Source: Maylandia zebra (taxonomy: Eukaryota > Chordata > Actinopteri > Cichliformes > Cichlidae). Taken from it: a stretch of DNA of 64,000 nucleotides. Below, in pieces: positions 12,265-39,835 of the stretch. Positions within the stretch are counted from its first letter, which is position 1, and the number at the start of each line of letters is the position of its first letter. The notes under the pieces were generated by a model. It did not search any database. It was not told where the DNA came from and saw only the letters and a list, made by a program, of their open reading frames with translations. Location: positions 29,231,047-29,295,046 of the forward strand of contig NC_135179.1 in the NCBI RefSeq assembly GCF_041146795.1. The letters run 5' to 3'. Position numbers and translations under genes: made by a program.

Positions 12265-12425
12265 ATGTTCCCGATACCTGTTGAAACTTGTGTTTTTAAG
12301 TCATTAGAGCCACTAGAAATGCAGTTTATGAGTAACAGCCAACTTACAAGGAAAAGACAAATGCTCAGACATGAGGATGTTTTTATTTATGCATTTTACT
12401 CACATAAAATTACATGTAGTGATTG
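12265..12425 (+). repeat. Diverged local duplicate, copy B
   Basis: Partner of 10375-10545, about 1.9 kb further on and in the same orientation. It lies immediately beyond the 3' end of haao. Confidence 0.6.
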
Positions 12426-12459
12426 ATGAATGCGAGAATATAGCATCATTTTGTAATTG

Positions 12460-12465
12460 TTTATT
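12460..12465 (-). terminator. haao: Candidate haao poly(A) signal
   Basis: AATAAA on the minus strand, 149 bp past the haao stop codon. A further copy occurs about 80 bp beyond, so the real cleavage site cannot be fixed from sequence alone. Confidence 0.45.
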
Positions 12466-12613
12466 AATACTGTTTACCCTTACTAAATGGTCTATGCTAC
12501 TTACTGTATTTGTTTTATACATAAAACACTTTCAGTTGTTCGAGCTCATTTAAAGAATTCGTGCTCCCCTCCCAGCATATGTTTCAATGCAGGTGTGATT
12601 TGACGGTTGATGC

Positions 12614-15600
12614 TTAAGGTCTCTTCCTCTCTGGGTTTTGGATCACAACCAAGGCGACAGTCCCCTCAGCTCTCTGCCACTGGTATCTACGACAGAGAAA
12701 GTCACTGCATGCAAAACCACACTGGAAACCCTGGAGAGTTCACTTTCAACACTTTTGATCCAATAATTTGTACACTCAGTGAAAGAGTTTGTGATTTACT
12801 GACAACTTGATATTGACTTACTGGCTCTGCTCGGGAATGAGCAAACTGTCTCCTGCAGGAAGACTGAACTCCTGCTCGTTCATAGTCACTGTGGAAGATC
12901 CCTCCTAAGAAAGAGATGTAGAAGAGGAAGGGAGATTTACATGTGCGTCCAGGGACAGACTGTTGGGACAGACTCTGCATACATACCAACTGCCAAACCC
13001 ACACATCAGTTTGGGGTGTTGTCAACTCTGTGAGTCCAGGTCCGAACACCATCGCCTGTTGGGGAGGCAGTAAAAAGAGTCTTGTTTATCACTATCATTA
13101 CCTACAACACGTCTAGTCTCCTGTTATTTCAACAATAATTATACCTTTGACTTGTACTTTTAGTATCAAAACATCCTTTCTGCCGGATAGACCGTACTAT
13201 ACAGTTGTGGTCAGAAGTTTACAGACACTCATCATGGGCATGTAACTTTGTCATAGTAATTTTGTTCCAGTAGTTTCCAGGTCAGGGTAGGCTTGTGCCT
13301 TTGTGGCCCCTGGATTGTCCCTGAAAGTCCGAGCCAATACCCTCTCATGTGAGGGAGACAATTTGTGTCTTCTTGTGGTGGCACACACATTAAACCTGTA
13401 CTTACAAATATTTATTTAAGGTGTGATCTTGCAACCTACAGTTACTTAGTGCTTTCAAACAAATCTTGTTTATACTGGCAAATAGAAACAACCATTGCCA
13501 GCAGTCAACCACGATCTCTGACAAGAAGCTGGTCTTCAAGGACACTGCAGAACCTTCAGGATTGCTTATTAAAAGAAATAAGTGAACGTATGTTTATATT
13601 TGAGTGTGTTTGTACACGTTTGACCCTGCATGGATTTAAGAAACCAAAATTGTAACTATATATGAGTGCAGGCCTAAATGAAATGTTTTACTGAAAATGG
13701 CTGAAAAAAACCCTGATCAACCATCTCATATATGATCATTACCTGACACTAGGTTTCTTACCTCAGTCTCAAACTGAGCTCCGAACATGTCGATGGGCCT
13801 GCCATTCCCCAAAGACGGCCTCTGTTTTTCCAGCCAGTCTTTGAAGGAGAAGGGCGTCATCACGTTCATGGTGTTCAGCTGGAAAGGAGGTTCCCTGAAG
13901 ACTTCATCTATCCATCCAATAATAAACATTGACACCAGCTCAAAGTTTACAGGGACTTACAATTTCTTCTGAACAACTCACTTGGATCAGGTTTTCCTGT
14001 TTTGCACTGCTTGGATGCCATGAACCTGAAAGTAAAATACAGTCAAGTCAACATACTTAAAAGAAAGAGCATGATCTGAGTATGACTTGTAAAGATGAAA
14101 AGATGCCTTACTCCTTGATTATTGGCACCAGCTGGGTTCCTAGATCCTGACAGTAGAACCATTTTTCAAATAGGATGTCAGTGGTGTTGTCTACATGGTA
14201 CCTGAGAGCACAAATACATGCTAACATAAAAATCTGTTTACAGGACAAATGTGTTTCACTAAGATCTAAGACTCAATTCAATAACATTGTTATTTATCTA
14301 TTGTAGGACCCTACAATAAAACTGAACAAAGTAGCTGCTGATGAAGATAGCCACTTAATTAAATCCAAGGCATCACTTAACATTTATCATTTATATATAA
14401 AAAATGTAGCCAGTGGTGTAAATACATATCATTAAAGGTTTATTTGTTCAAATAATTAATCATTAAGCAAAATGTGCTGGGTATAATCTGAAGTATACCA
14501 GTCCCATAAATTTTATTTGACCAGATTCAATAAAGTTAGACATTTTACATTGTACTTATTTTTGTTCTTGCTTGTACTTGAAAATTGATTAATTAATTAA
14601 AGTAGTTTAAGTCATACATTTTTATGAGTGTAGTTTTAAGTCTTACTTAATACAGCATGCTGTCTATTTAGTAAATGATGGTCCTGTATAGAGAAAAACA
14701 GACAGTAAGGAGAGTATTTGTAGAGCAGGGGTGTCCAAGTCCAGCCCTCCAGAGCTACTATCCTGCAGCTTTTAGATGCAACCCTACTCCAACACAGCTG
14801 AATCAAATGATTGGATTACCTCCTCAGCATGGCATCAAGGTTGGCAAAGGCCTGATAACAAGCCATTCATTTGATTCTGGTGTGTCGGAACAAGGATGCA
14901 TCTAAAAGCTGCAGGACAGTAGCTCTGGAGTGGTAGTAGGACTGGAGTTGGACACCCCTGCTTTAGAGTATAGCCGGGTTGTGATTTATGGAGGGTCAGG
15001 AGTGCCAGAATGAATTAATTAGCAATACCATTAAATTATTAATTAAATGTTTACTAAATTAATTACATTTGGAATTTATTAATTACATAAATAATTAATT
15101 TACTGCCTATTCATTTTATTCAAAACATGTAATAATTTATTTATTTATTTCCTATTCTAATTAATTAATGACATGTTTAATTAATGAAATTATATATTTA
15201 ATAGGGGTGCAACGATACTCGTATCGATGTTGAACCGTTCGATACAGTGCTTTCGGTTTGGTACGCATAAGTATCGAACAATACAAAATTTTTAATTTAT
15301 TTTATCAACTTTTCTTTTGACGATGCTGTCTGTGTTGAGAGCTCAGTCGATCTGCGCTCGACAGTGCGGAGTAGTCGAACACAGATTCACTGAGAGCAGC
15401 GCAAGCTAGCAGGCAGAAGTTAAGCTCACCTTGCAACATGGCAAATTGAACCTCCCCCACCCTCATTCAGATCTGGCGTTTGGAATTATTTTGGTTTTCA
15501 TGTGACGTATGACCCTGAAGGTAAGCGCGTCATGGACTAAAGTAAAACAGTATGTTGGATGTGCCATGCAATGCTCAATTACATGGGTGGGAGCTAGTGT

Positions 15601-18600
15601 GTTAGCGCAGTTAGCTCGTTAACGTGTTGACGCCGTCCAGCCCCACGCACGGGGCGGTAGCTCGTTAACAGAGATTTGCCGTGTTGTGACGTTAACGTCA
15701 TTTCAGATTAACGCTGACAGCACTAGTGGGAACAAAATGAATATGACTGCACATTTACTCCGACATCATCCTAGTGCAAAGACAAGTGGAAGCAGACAAA
15801 AACAACAAGCACGCATGCTACAAACTTTACCCGAGTCATTTAGACAGCCGTTAGCACAGGATTCTCCTTATGGGGACCTGATATGTTTAATATGCTGCTG
15901 AGAATATAGCCCAGAAGAAGCGGATAGTATAGCTTTTATTTTGGAAAGAGCCATTTCTCTGTAATAAACTCTCTTTTCCAAAGATGAGTGATTTCTCGAT
16001 CAGATACTTATTTTTTTCTTACTTTGTTGTTTCAGCAACATTAAATTTAAAAACTGTACTTTTGAGTTAAAATATATATTTATAATTTTAATAAATGACA
16101 AATTAAAAAAGCATGAACATTTTTTTTGTATCGAAAAAATATCGAACCGTGACACCAAAGTATCGAACCGAACCGTGTGTATTGTTGCACCCCTAATATT
16201 TAATTGTGTATTTATTTAATGATTTTGGCACTCCTGGCCCTCCAATTGACATGGGGACTGTTAAATCCCCAAAATGCTGCTGCTGTAATTTGATTATGTT
16301 GTCAGATTTGAATTTGATTTTATTTGTTGTAAAAATGTAAATTTGTTACATACTTACAAGGTAAACATTCAAGTTTACATCGAATCTGGTAAAATAAAAT
16401 ATATTTAACTGGTTTACAGTTTATACCACACGTTTCATTACTGATCTTTGAAAAACCTCTTTTTATGTCAGCTGAGTTTTAATTAAACTTATTGCCTCGT
16501 GTTTATGAGGGCAAAGAATCTTTTCTTTTTAAGTGTCCTGTCATGTTTATGACCATTCATCATTTTTCTGTTGTCAACAACTCTCTAAGAAAAAATGCAG
16601 AAAATCGAAACTGCCACAGCAGTGAACCTCAGGCAGTCGGTTTCAGTGAGCAGTCTTCTCCTTTCCATCACCAAGCCCACGGTGTTAGCCTGCCTCTGGG
16701 GGGAGTGAGGGATCCGAGCTGGCAGCAGAAACATCTAGAATTTGAGACAAAAAGTAGTGGAATGCACAGTGAAGCAGATTCACCTGAGATAAAGCTTATT
16801 GCACAAGCTTGCTGTGCTTCCTTATTTCTGATCAGCAGAGAGCGATGGGAACTGGAGCAGAAAAATAGTTTCCAGGAGGGTTTAGTGCAGTTGTCTATCT
16901 CAACCAGCATTTCACTATTATGTATAAAAAAAATTTATTCCTGTTTTGAAAGATGACCAAATAATTTCTATGTTCTCTGTTAAATAAGTATCTTACTACA
17001 AATTTAGAGCTAACACACTACATTGTGGGGGGCCTAAGAGACCTGGGCCCATCCCGACTGGCTGTGAGAAGAATTTTCTTAGGTCTTATCTTCAGTTACT
17101 AAATGTGGTTTTGTTTGTTTGTTTGTTTTTTTAGTAGACGGCTTTTATGACATTATCACTGACAAATTCTGACTATTCACTACAGCCTGTTTCACATTTA
17201 CAATTACCTGTTAAATCTGAGCAGCACAGCGCGGTTCAGCACAATGTGAAGAAACGTTCCTCTACTTTATTTGGGCGCTGCTGTAGACGGCTCAGGTTGT
17301 GACATGGGTTACTGAACTTGTATGACTTCCTTATGTCTAAAAGATATTTACACCAGTCTCATCGGGAAAAACCCAATTGTTAACAAATTGGTTTTCGCAG
17401 GTTTTCTTCCTCCTTTTCACAGGAGGAGTATACTTCAGGGTCTGTCAGTGTAAAATGGGAGGAAGGGGCTACAGCATGCAAGTCAATGCATCAAATATAT
17501 TTTCTTTTGAAAGTATAAAAAATGTGGAGAATAAATGGTTGTTCGAGCTGAAAGTTTCAGTAAAGTTCAGTGGCTCTGCAGCACTCACTCTTTCTCACTC
17601 ATCTGATATTTAATTACAATCTCTTTGTTTAAGTGAATAGACGGCCTGTCTCAGTCTTCACAATTAATAATGATGGATTGGGAATTGTTTTCTTAATCTT
17701 TTCACACATGTGTAGCAGAAGTATTAAAAATAATAATCTGTGCAATTAAAAGGCCCAGACCAATTTACTCTGGACCCACCCAGAGGTAGAATCCTGCAGC
17801 TGCTCTTGCATAAACAGCTTAATTAATGCTTTTTTAAAAAGTGTTCTTTATGTTTTATGCAATTGTACAGTTAAATTCCATCTGAATGAATGAATGTGTA
17901 TTTGTGCACAGCAAAGTACGAAGCAGAAACATAAAAGTTTAGAGCTTACCTCTCCCTCTTTGATGTGTACATCCTTGTGTTTACCATTTTCAATCACCTT
18001 CAGACACATGTCCCCCTTCACCTGGTAGAATAACTACTTAAAACAGAGAGAGAAAGACAAACGAAGAATGGCAGTGGGTTAAATACATGTTATAAATATT
18101 TATTTGCAGGCATCAGCAGATACTTCAGTTGTGGAAAAACGGTTAGTCACAATTAACATAAAGACATCTCAGACCAACCAGTCAAGGCTCAGTCTGGATA
18201 ATGTAGTACATCAATACTGAAAGAACCAAGAGGGAGCTATAACACAGAGGGTCCCAAATGCAAGGAATCAAATGTCAATATTATGTTTAGCTTCTTGATA
18301 TTTCTTAAAGGGCAGTGAATCCTTTCAGCTACTTTAGTCAAAAGTATTTCCATTGGCAGAAATGTAGACACTCCGTGCTTCGTGTTAGGAACAAAAAGAT
18401 CCTACACTGATTGATCAAAATCAAAATCATTAACCTAGAGAGGACATGCTGAAAATCACATAAAAAAACAATGCAGCAGGCTAGTCTAATTTACCAAAAT
18501 CAAAATTTTATTGCAGCAAATCAATCAAATGGTCCTCAGTAGTTTGTATGGACTCCACCAGCATGTATGCATGCCTGGTAATGTCAGGCATGCTCCTATT

Positions 18601-20708
18601 GAGATGGCGGATGGTGTCCTAGAATGTCTGGACCGGGACATCGCTGAGCTCCTGGATAGTGTGAGGTGCAACCTGGTGGCATCAGATGGTCCCAGAGGTG
18701 AGCATGGAGGCCAGTAAGTGGTAATTCTTTCATTCTCAATGAACTGCCTGGAATGTCTCACCACATGAAGCTGGGTGGGTATTGTCGTGCACGAAGAGCA
18801 ACTCAGACCTTCCGTGGCCCTGTCCAGCTCTCCTAGAAAAACTGCCTGTCTCTGTGCTGGGAGACACAGCAAACCTTATGGCAATGCTCTGTCATCCTTG
18901 AGGAGTTCAACTGCCTCAAGAACTACCTCTGTAGTGTCCACATATCACCTTCCTTTAATTTTTTTGAGCAGCATATTTACCACCCTGCTCATCCATGAAA
19001 ACTAAAAGGTCAGAGGTGGGTAGAGCAGCAGTAGGACCCTAATAGAACAGGCTTTAATGACAAAAAAATGACAGTTACTAAGTCAGATACAGCATGAAAG
19101 GAGTAGATGGAAGGGAGGTGGGTGGCAAAGTGGCTTGCAGATGTGTAGCAACTGACAAAGCAGCTTAAATAGAGCGCCACATATAGCCATATATGTGATG
19201 TGTGGATTGTATCACTCGAGCCTTCAGCTGATATGAGTGGGCATTTCTTGGAGCTGCAGCTGACCTTTACTTCATGGCCTGTTTGAACAAACACCATGTT
19301 TAGATTTACAAACAAAGAGCTCATACGTGACTCTGATTCAACTGATTGAGTGTGATGCAGTTGGTGTTCAGCAAGAAGCATGACAACAGTCTCCAGGATG
19401 TAGGCACACGTTTCTCTCTCAGTCACTGAACAAGAAATGTATGGATAATCAAATAATCAGCCTCAATTAAAATCAAAAGAAGAAAACCCATAGAAATAAT
19501 AATAATAATAATAACATTCATGAGCCAAACCAGAAGCTTATCTTCCTGTGTTATGGCATAAATATTTATGACAGTCAGATTCCTCAGACTGGCTCAGGCA
19601 TTTAGTGGGTTTGGTTTTTCTTTTTTCCCACAATCTGCCAAGCGCATCAAAACTTACTGGATGGCATTTCTAATCTAATCTTTCTTCCTTTCTATTTTTA
19701 AACACAAACTCTGTTACAAGAACTGTAGTTTCCATATAATTATGTTATATTAAGAGAGTCATAGTTACTCCTGCCGTTGACTGCACTTCATTGAATTTCT
19801 TCACTTTAACATTCAGAGCATTGGGCAGAAATCACATTGCGTCAACACCCACCGTGGGCCTTCGTGATGCTTTGTTTTAATTAATATGAACCAACTTAAA
19901 TTAATTAAAGCCAACAACTTTGTTTTAAAGCTTAAAATTAAATGTGCAGAAACTTGCAGCTTTCACAAAAAATCATGAGTAACTGTCAAAAAAGACAGAA
20001 AAGATCTGTATTTTTAGACCATGTCAGAAATTACCACAACACTAAAAAGGGTATCCTGAGTCATGATTCAGTATCAGTGAATGTTTAAAGTTGTGAAAGT
20101 GGCTGTCAGCTGACACACTTTATACTTTGACACAGAAGCAAAAAAACCCAGTAGCAGCAGCTGGCCAAATAGCCTAACCAAGCACTGCAACACGTGGGTG
20201 GAACTGGCCCTAAAAGGACAAATGAAGCAACTTTGCGAAAAACTGTAAGAAGCTAACTAATGTTGTCTTTTGTATTAAATTGTAGGTTCTTCTGCTTCCA
20301 TGGTCCATGTTTGTTGCTGGAATGAGGGAAAAAAAGAGACTAGTCCAACTCTCACCTCCTCCCCTTCCTCTATGTGATAATCCTTCCTGGTGTTAGGGCC
20401 TCCGACAAACATGACAAGCAGCTGGGAGAAGTGCCTGAGACAAAGAGGAATTAAAATCATGTCAGTGCATGCACTGCGTGTCCTCGCAGTTCAACTGACT
20501 GAATCCCAAGTGTTCAAACTGCCACATAAATTACACATTGCTCAATAATTACAAAACTCAATTCACATTTGCAAAGAATAAAGAGTGAGAGTGTAGCTAA
20601 GAGTAAATGTGTTACTTACATGAGTTTGTTGCACACTGGGGGCAGGAAAGCATTCTGATTTTCTGCAATCCAGTGTTCCACATTGACCTGAAGAGTACTG
20701 CTGTTCAT
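12614..20708 (-). CDS. haao: 3-hydroxyanthranilate 3,4-dioxygenase
   Basis: Ten exons on the minus strand: 20708-20620, 20434-20356, 18033-17950, 16734-16628, 14201-14112, 14025-13982, 13907-13762, 13055-12987, 12904-12822 and 12686-12614. All phases join to a 287-residue protein; human HAAO has 286. The cytosolic enzyme opens the ring of 3-hydroxyanthranilate with O2, giving the precursor of quinolinate in the kynurenine route to NAD. Recognisable blocks are [60 protein letters not shown] and DVWVWQLEGSS. The iron ligands of the human enzyme (His47, Glu53, His91) correspond to His50, Glu56 and His94, all present, so it looks active. The start is the only in-frame ATG before the conserved N-terminus. 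The exon 4 donor is AG/GTTCAC, a weak match to consensus, but phase and homology fix it. Introns hold Tc1, hAT and MITE insertions. haao is head-to-head with papolg, about 3 kb apart. Confidence 0.96.
13200..13655. mobile_element. Tc1/mariner-like remnant in a haao intron
   Basis: The left end, ACAGTTGTGGTCAGAAGTTT followed by ACAGACACTCATCATGGGCATG, closely resembles terminal repeats of fish Tc1-like transposons. The far end near 13610-13655 (ACACGTTTGACCCTGCATGG then ATTTAAGAAACCAAAATTG) resembles the opposite terminal sequence. The interior is too short and broken to encode a transposase. Confidence 0.65.
14726..14960. mobile_element. hAT-type MITE with long inverted repeats
   Basis: The termini are CAGGGGTGTCCAAGTCCAG and, in reverse complement, CAGGGGTGTCCAACTCCAG. 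A further inverted block is built around CAGAGCTACT and CTGCAGCTTTTAGATGCA. The flanking octamers TTGTAGAG and CTTTAGAG match at 6 of 8 positions, consistent with an aged 8-bp target duplication. The element has no coding capacity and lies in haao intron 4. Confidence 0.8.
14989..16244. mobile_element. TTAAT-rich MITE interrupted by a hAT insertion
   Basis: Left-end sequence TGGAGGGTCAGGAGTGCCAG and right-end sequence, in reverse complement, TGGAGGGCCAGGAGTGCCAA form an inverted pair. The sequence between the ends, excluding the hAT element at 15202-16195 and its duplication, is short and made largely of ATTAATTAA-type motifs. The outer element is therefore older than the hAT copy inside it. 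Confidence 0.65.
15202..16195. mobile_element. hAT-type element with transposase zinc-finger remnant
   Basis: Inverted ends TAGGGGTGCAAC...GTTGCACCCCTA are flanked by a perfect 8-bp duplication, ATATTTAA, at 15194-15201 and 16196-16203. Subterminal regions repeat TATCGAACCG-type motifs. The open frame at 15686-15901 contains [19 protein letters not shown], resembling the BED-type zinc finger of ZBED/hAT transposases, but the catalytic region is missing. A segment at 15600-15700 matches the interior of the hAT element at 428-1493 in inverted orientation. Confidence 0.85.
17121..17940. other. haao intron, nothing recognised
   Basis: Between exons 3 and 4 of haao. An open frame at 17377-17613 has no family match and no splice support. 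No repeat family was recognised. Confidence 0.4.
18500..19000 (-). repeat. Degenerate dispersed repeat in haao intron 2
   Basis: This block reads on the minus strand as broken protein-like sequence (for example [14 protein letters not shown] and [12 protein letters not shown]). It ends on the + strand with TTTAATTTTTTTGAGCAGCA. It looks like a decayed transposon-derived repeat seen widely in fish genomes, but the superfamily is not assigned. Stops and frame changes rule out a functional gene. Confidence 0.45.
19119..19176 (+). repeat. Diverged dispersed repeat, copy B
   Basis: Match to 4145-4213 in the same orientation, inside haao intron 2. Confidence 0.5.
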
Positions 20709-21240
20709 TTTGATGTGATTTGTGCTGCAGAATGTAGCCTCTGGGACTCTCTGTCAGCTGTTATGACTGCTTTAAGCAAGAGGACACATAAAGTCCAAAA
20801 TGCAGAAGTGGGAGTAAGCAAATCGGGGTGGAGCACAAGGGTTAAAGGTTGTTGTTTAATAAGTAACATAATGCTGTCCTGCAGACCAAATGGAATCCTT
20901 TGCAACGTGCACAACGCCACGATGGGAGCAGTTTTTACCCAGCCTTCGCTGTACAAAGGGTATTTGAGGTCTAGTTGAGGTAAAAAATTATTCTCACTCA
21001 GTTTTCTGCTTCATTGGTGGTTGTATATTTTGGTTGGGTTTCAATCAACTTGTAATTAAAGTCCGTTCCTTTAATTTTCTATTTTTATTTAAGTGAAAGC
21101 ACACAAGTTACACTTATTGTGCATTTTGTGTAATCTAAAACTGTTGGGTTAATCTGACTTTAAAACAAACACAAAAAACTTGCTTAAATCATGCTACCAA
21201 TTCATGTAATAAAATTAAGTTCTCTGTTCTTTCAGTGGTG

Positions 21241-21249
21241 TTTTTTTTT

Positions 21250-21280
<31 letters not shown>

Positions 21281-21284
21281 GGGG
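21241..21284. repeat. Homopolymer switch: 19 T followed by 25 G
   Basis: A run of T at 21241-21259 passes directly into a run of 25 G at 21260-21284, giving an abrupt composition junction. Confidence 0.95.
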
Positions 21285-21425
21285 TTGTGTATAACATGTA
21301 AAATATTTAGCATCTTCTTAAAATTCAATATAGCATAAAGGTTAAAAATCCGACCTGTATGCTCATTTCGAACCAGAAAGCTGTCCTGGGGTCAGTCAGA
21401 CCAATCAAACTTTTTATTTTATTTC

Positions 21426-21470
21426 TGGATGGATGGATGGATGGATGGATGGATGGATGGATGGATGGAT
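21426..21470. repeat. (TGGA)n microsatellite
   Basis: About eleven tandem TGGA units. CATCCATC-type runs like this are common in fish genomes. Confidence 0.95.
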
Positions 21471-23759
21471 TTGTGGATGCTGCATCCTCTAGCCTGAAGA
21501 GGAGAGGGACCAGAGGCCATTCTGGCTCATTATCAGCACACACTTCAAAAGCTACAAAACACATGGGTGTACAAACATGGTGAACAAAAAACATTGATCT
21601 ACTTGGATTTTCCAACACAACCATCTATGAAGTTTACAAAGAATGGTCCAAATAAGAGAAAGCAACACTTTTCTGGGGGGAAATGCCTTGTGTGTGCCAG
21701 AGGTCAGGGGAGAAAAACCAGGCTGCTTTGTGCTGGTAGAAAGGAAACAGTAACTGAATAATCATTACAACCAAGGCATGCGGAAGAGCTCTGAACCTGA
21801 CCCCAACAGGTCGCAGCAGATGACATTCTAAAGGGTTTACTAACTTTTGAGAATCAACGATGAATGAAGATGAAAGTCTGTGTGAGATATTTGGTCATGG
21901 GCAAACAATACACTGACCAATAAAAAGAGACAGGTTTAGTCAGCCAAGTTTACATAAAGCCACAAAAACATCCACCACAAAGAAAACTGAAGTGAAAATG
22001 GTAATTTAATCTGTTCAGTATCATATCTGCTGTACAAAGTGTGCTTAGAGTTAAGACATTTAATCAACTGGTAATCACTTAACCTTCAGTATGAAAACAA
22101 AACAATTAACTATACTATTGACAATGTTTTTGATGCAAGCTCTGTCGTGTTTTCAGTGTTTTCTTGCCAAGATATGTTGAGCAAGATTCATCACAAGAGC
22201 AGTTGCTTCTTCCTTATCGTATTATATTGTGTGACTAATATATTCTTTGCTGAAGAATTATGTGACCAGTGAGCAGCAAGTACATCAGAAATTTGAAGTT
22301 CAGTGGAATATGAACAAAGAAGTCCTTCAAGTGCTGTTCAGAGATATTTAGTAAGTAAAAACCTGCCTCCTAGTGGGCCCACTTGAAATGACAGTTTTAC
22401 AAGTAGCTCACATTTTTTAAACATATGCAGCAAAAAAGTATATGCTGTAAGTTATCGAGAGCATAAACAGATTTTGCTGTTTAAACGAAATTTTAGGTAA
22501 CTTATCAAACTGTATATAAATGAAGACGTGTAAGTGCACACAGCCATGTGGAATGTTTTAGACAGTTAAAGTGTATTTTGTCCCAAAAAAGAGCTTGGGA
22601 ACATGGTTATACTACTTCTGTTAACCCCATTCAATAAAAAGCTGCGTCTACACTTAAGGCACATTTTTTTTATCCTTTCAAATCCATCGTGCTGGTGTGC
22701 AGAGGTGTACAAAGTTAAACTACCACTGTCCAAAAACATATTAAACTCGCTGTAGATGCTTTTAAAGGAATTTCCGCCAGTTTATTCAAAGAGTGAAAGT
22801 CTGAGTTAACTCTATGCCATAAACAAAATAAGAAAAAAGAAAGAAAATACTTTTATCTATCTAGTTATTGTAACTAAAGCTATATTTTGTTGCATCTGTT
22901 ATTTATTGTTTTTTTCTGTGAGACGGTCCCCCCCTCGTGGTCACAAAGGTAATAAAATATCATCCCAATACAACAGTTACGAAGTATTTATTTTGTAGAC
23001 AGACTGTACATAAAGTCAGAACGCGTCTATCAATTACAATTCAATTAATATTTTTAATGTACTTTTAATTTTATGAAAACTGTTTAAGCGGGGTCATTCA
23101 ATGAAGGGATAAAGACTTAATTGGTTCTCTTCCTGTGTGTTCCTTTTAACCCATCACAACCAACATTAGCTTGTGTACACTCAAATTAGTAACGTGACCT
23201 CTAATCAACGTATTATATATTTTTATACTTAGTCGTTTTGAAGCTTATTATTTATTTAAGTATTGATTATAGTTTATATGTTATTCCTGATACACTTTTT
23301 TAAAGAGAAAATTGGATGTTAGCGCTACCTGCATCCGCTCGTGTTTTGTTGGGCTCATCAGGTTCAAGCTAGGCCTCGGTGGTCACGTGATTTGTGGCCT
23401 CACTGAGGCGGTGCCTTCTGCTCAGCGTGCTGCACGCAGTTGTCTCAGCAAACACCGTCACATTTGTAATTTGGGGTTCAAAAAATTCCATATAACATTT
23501 GGACGTGTGTTTAGCTGATAGAAACCGAAACGTCCTTGCTTTTTGCGGATTAATTAAATATAAATATTCTTTCAGAGACACGAACCGATATGTTCACACA
23601 TAAGAACTAATTCCGGTTCACTGGGAAGCTTTGAACTGCTTTCTGGAAAGTGACCATTGTTGTAATCAGGTCGAGGCTGTTATCATTTCCACTTGCTGAC
23701 TTTCTTTGTGTTTTTTACGGATTTGCAGCAGAAAAACAGCGCAAGCTTTTTAGAGTGTC

Positions 23760-39835
<16,076 letters not shown>

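Larger units (their letters stand above)
8804..12459. other. Intergenic region with old local duplications
   Basis: This lies between the convergent tmem229b-like and haao genes. Open frames here lack family matches and splice support. The main structure seen is a set of diverged internal duplicates: 9930-9990 with 12170-12235, and 10375-10545 with 12260-12425. Part of this region also matches 6290-6410. No RNA gene was recognised. Confidence 0.5.
20709..23759. other. Intergenic spacer between divergent haao and papolg
   Basis: About 3 kb separates the two start codons. It should hold both 5' UTRs and promoters, but no TATA box or other decisive element was recognised. It contains the T/G homopolymer at 21241-21284 and the TGGA microsatellite at 21426-21470. 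An ETS-like TTCCGG lies near 23611, about 150 bp before the papolg ATG. Confidence 0.5.
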
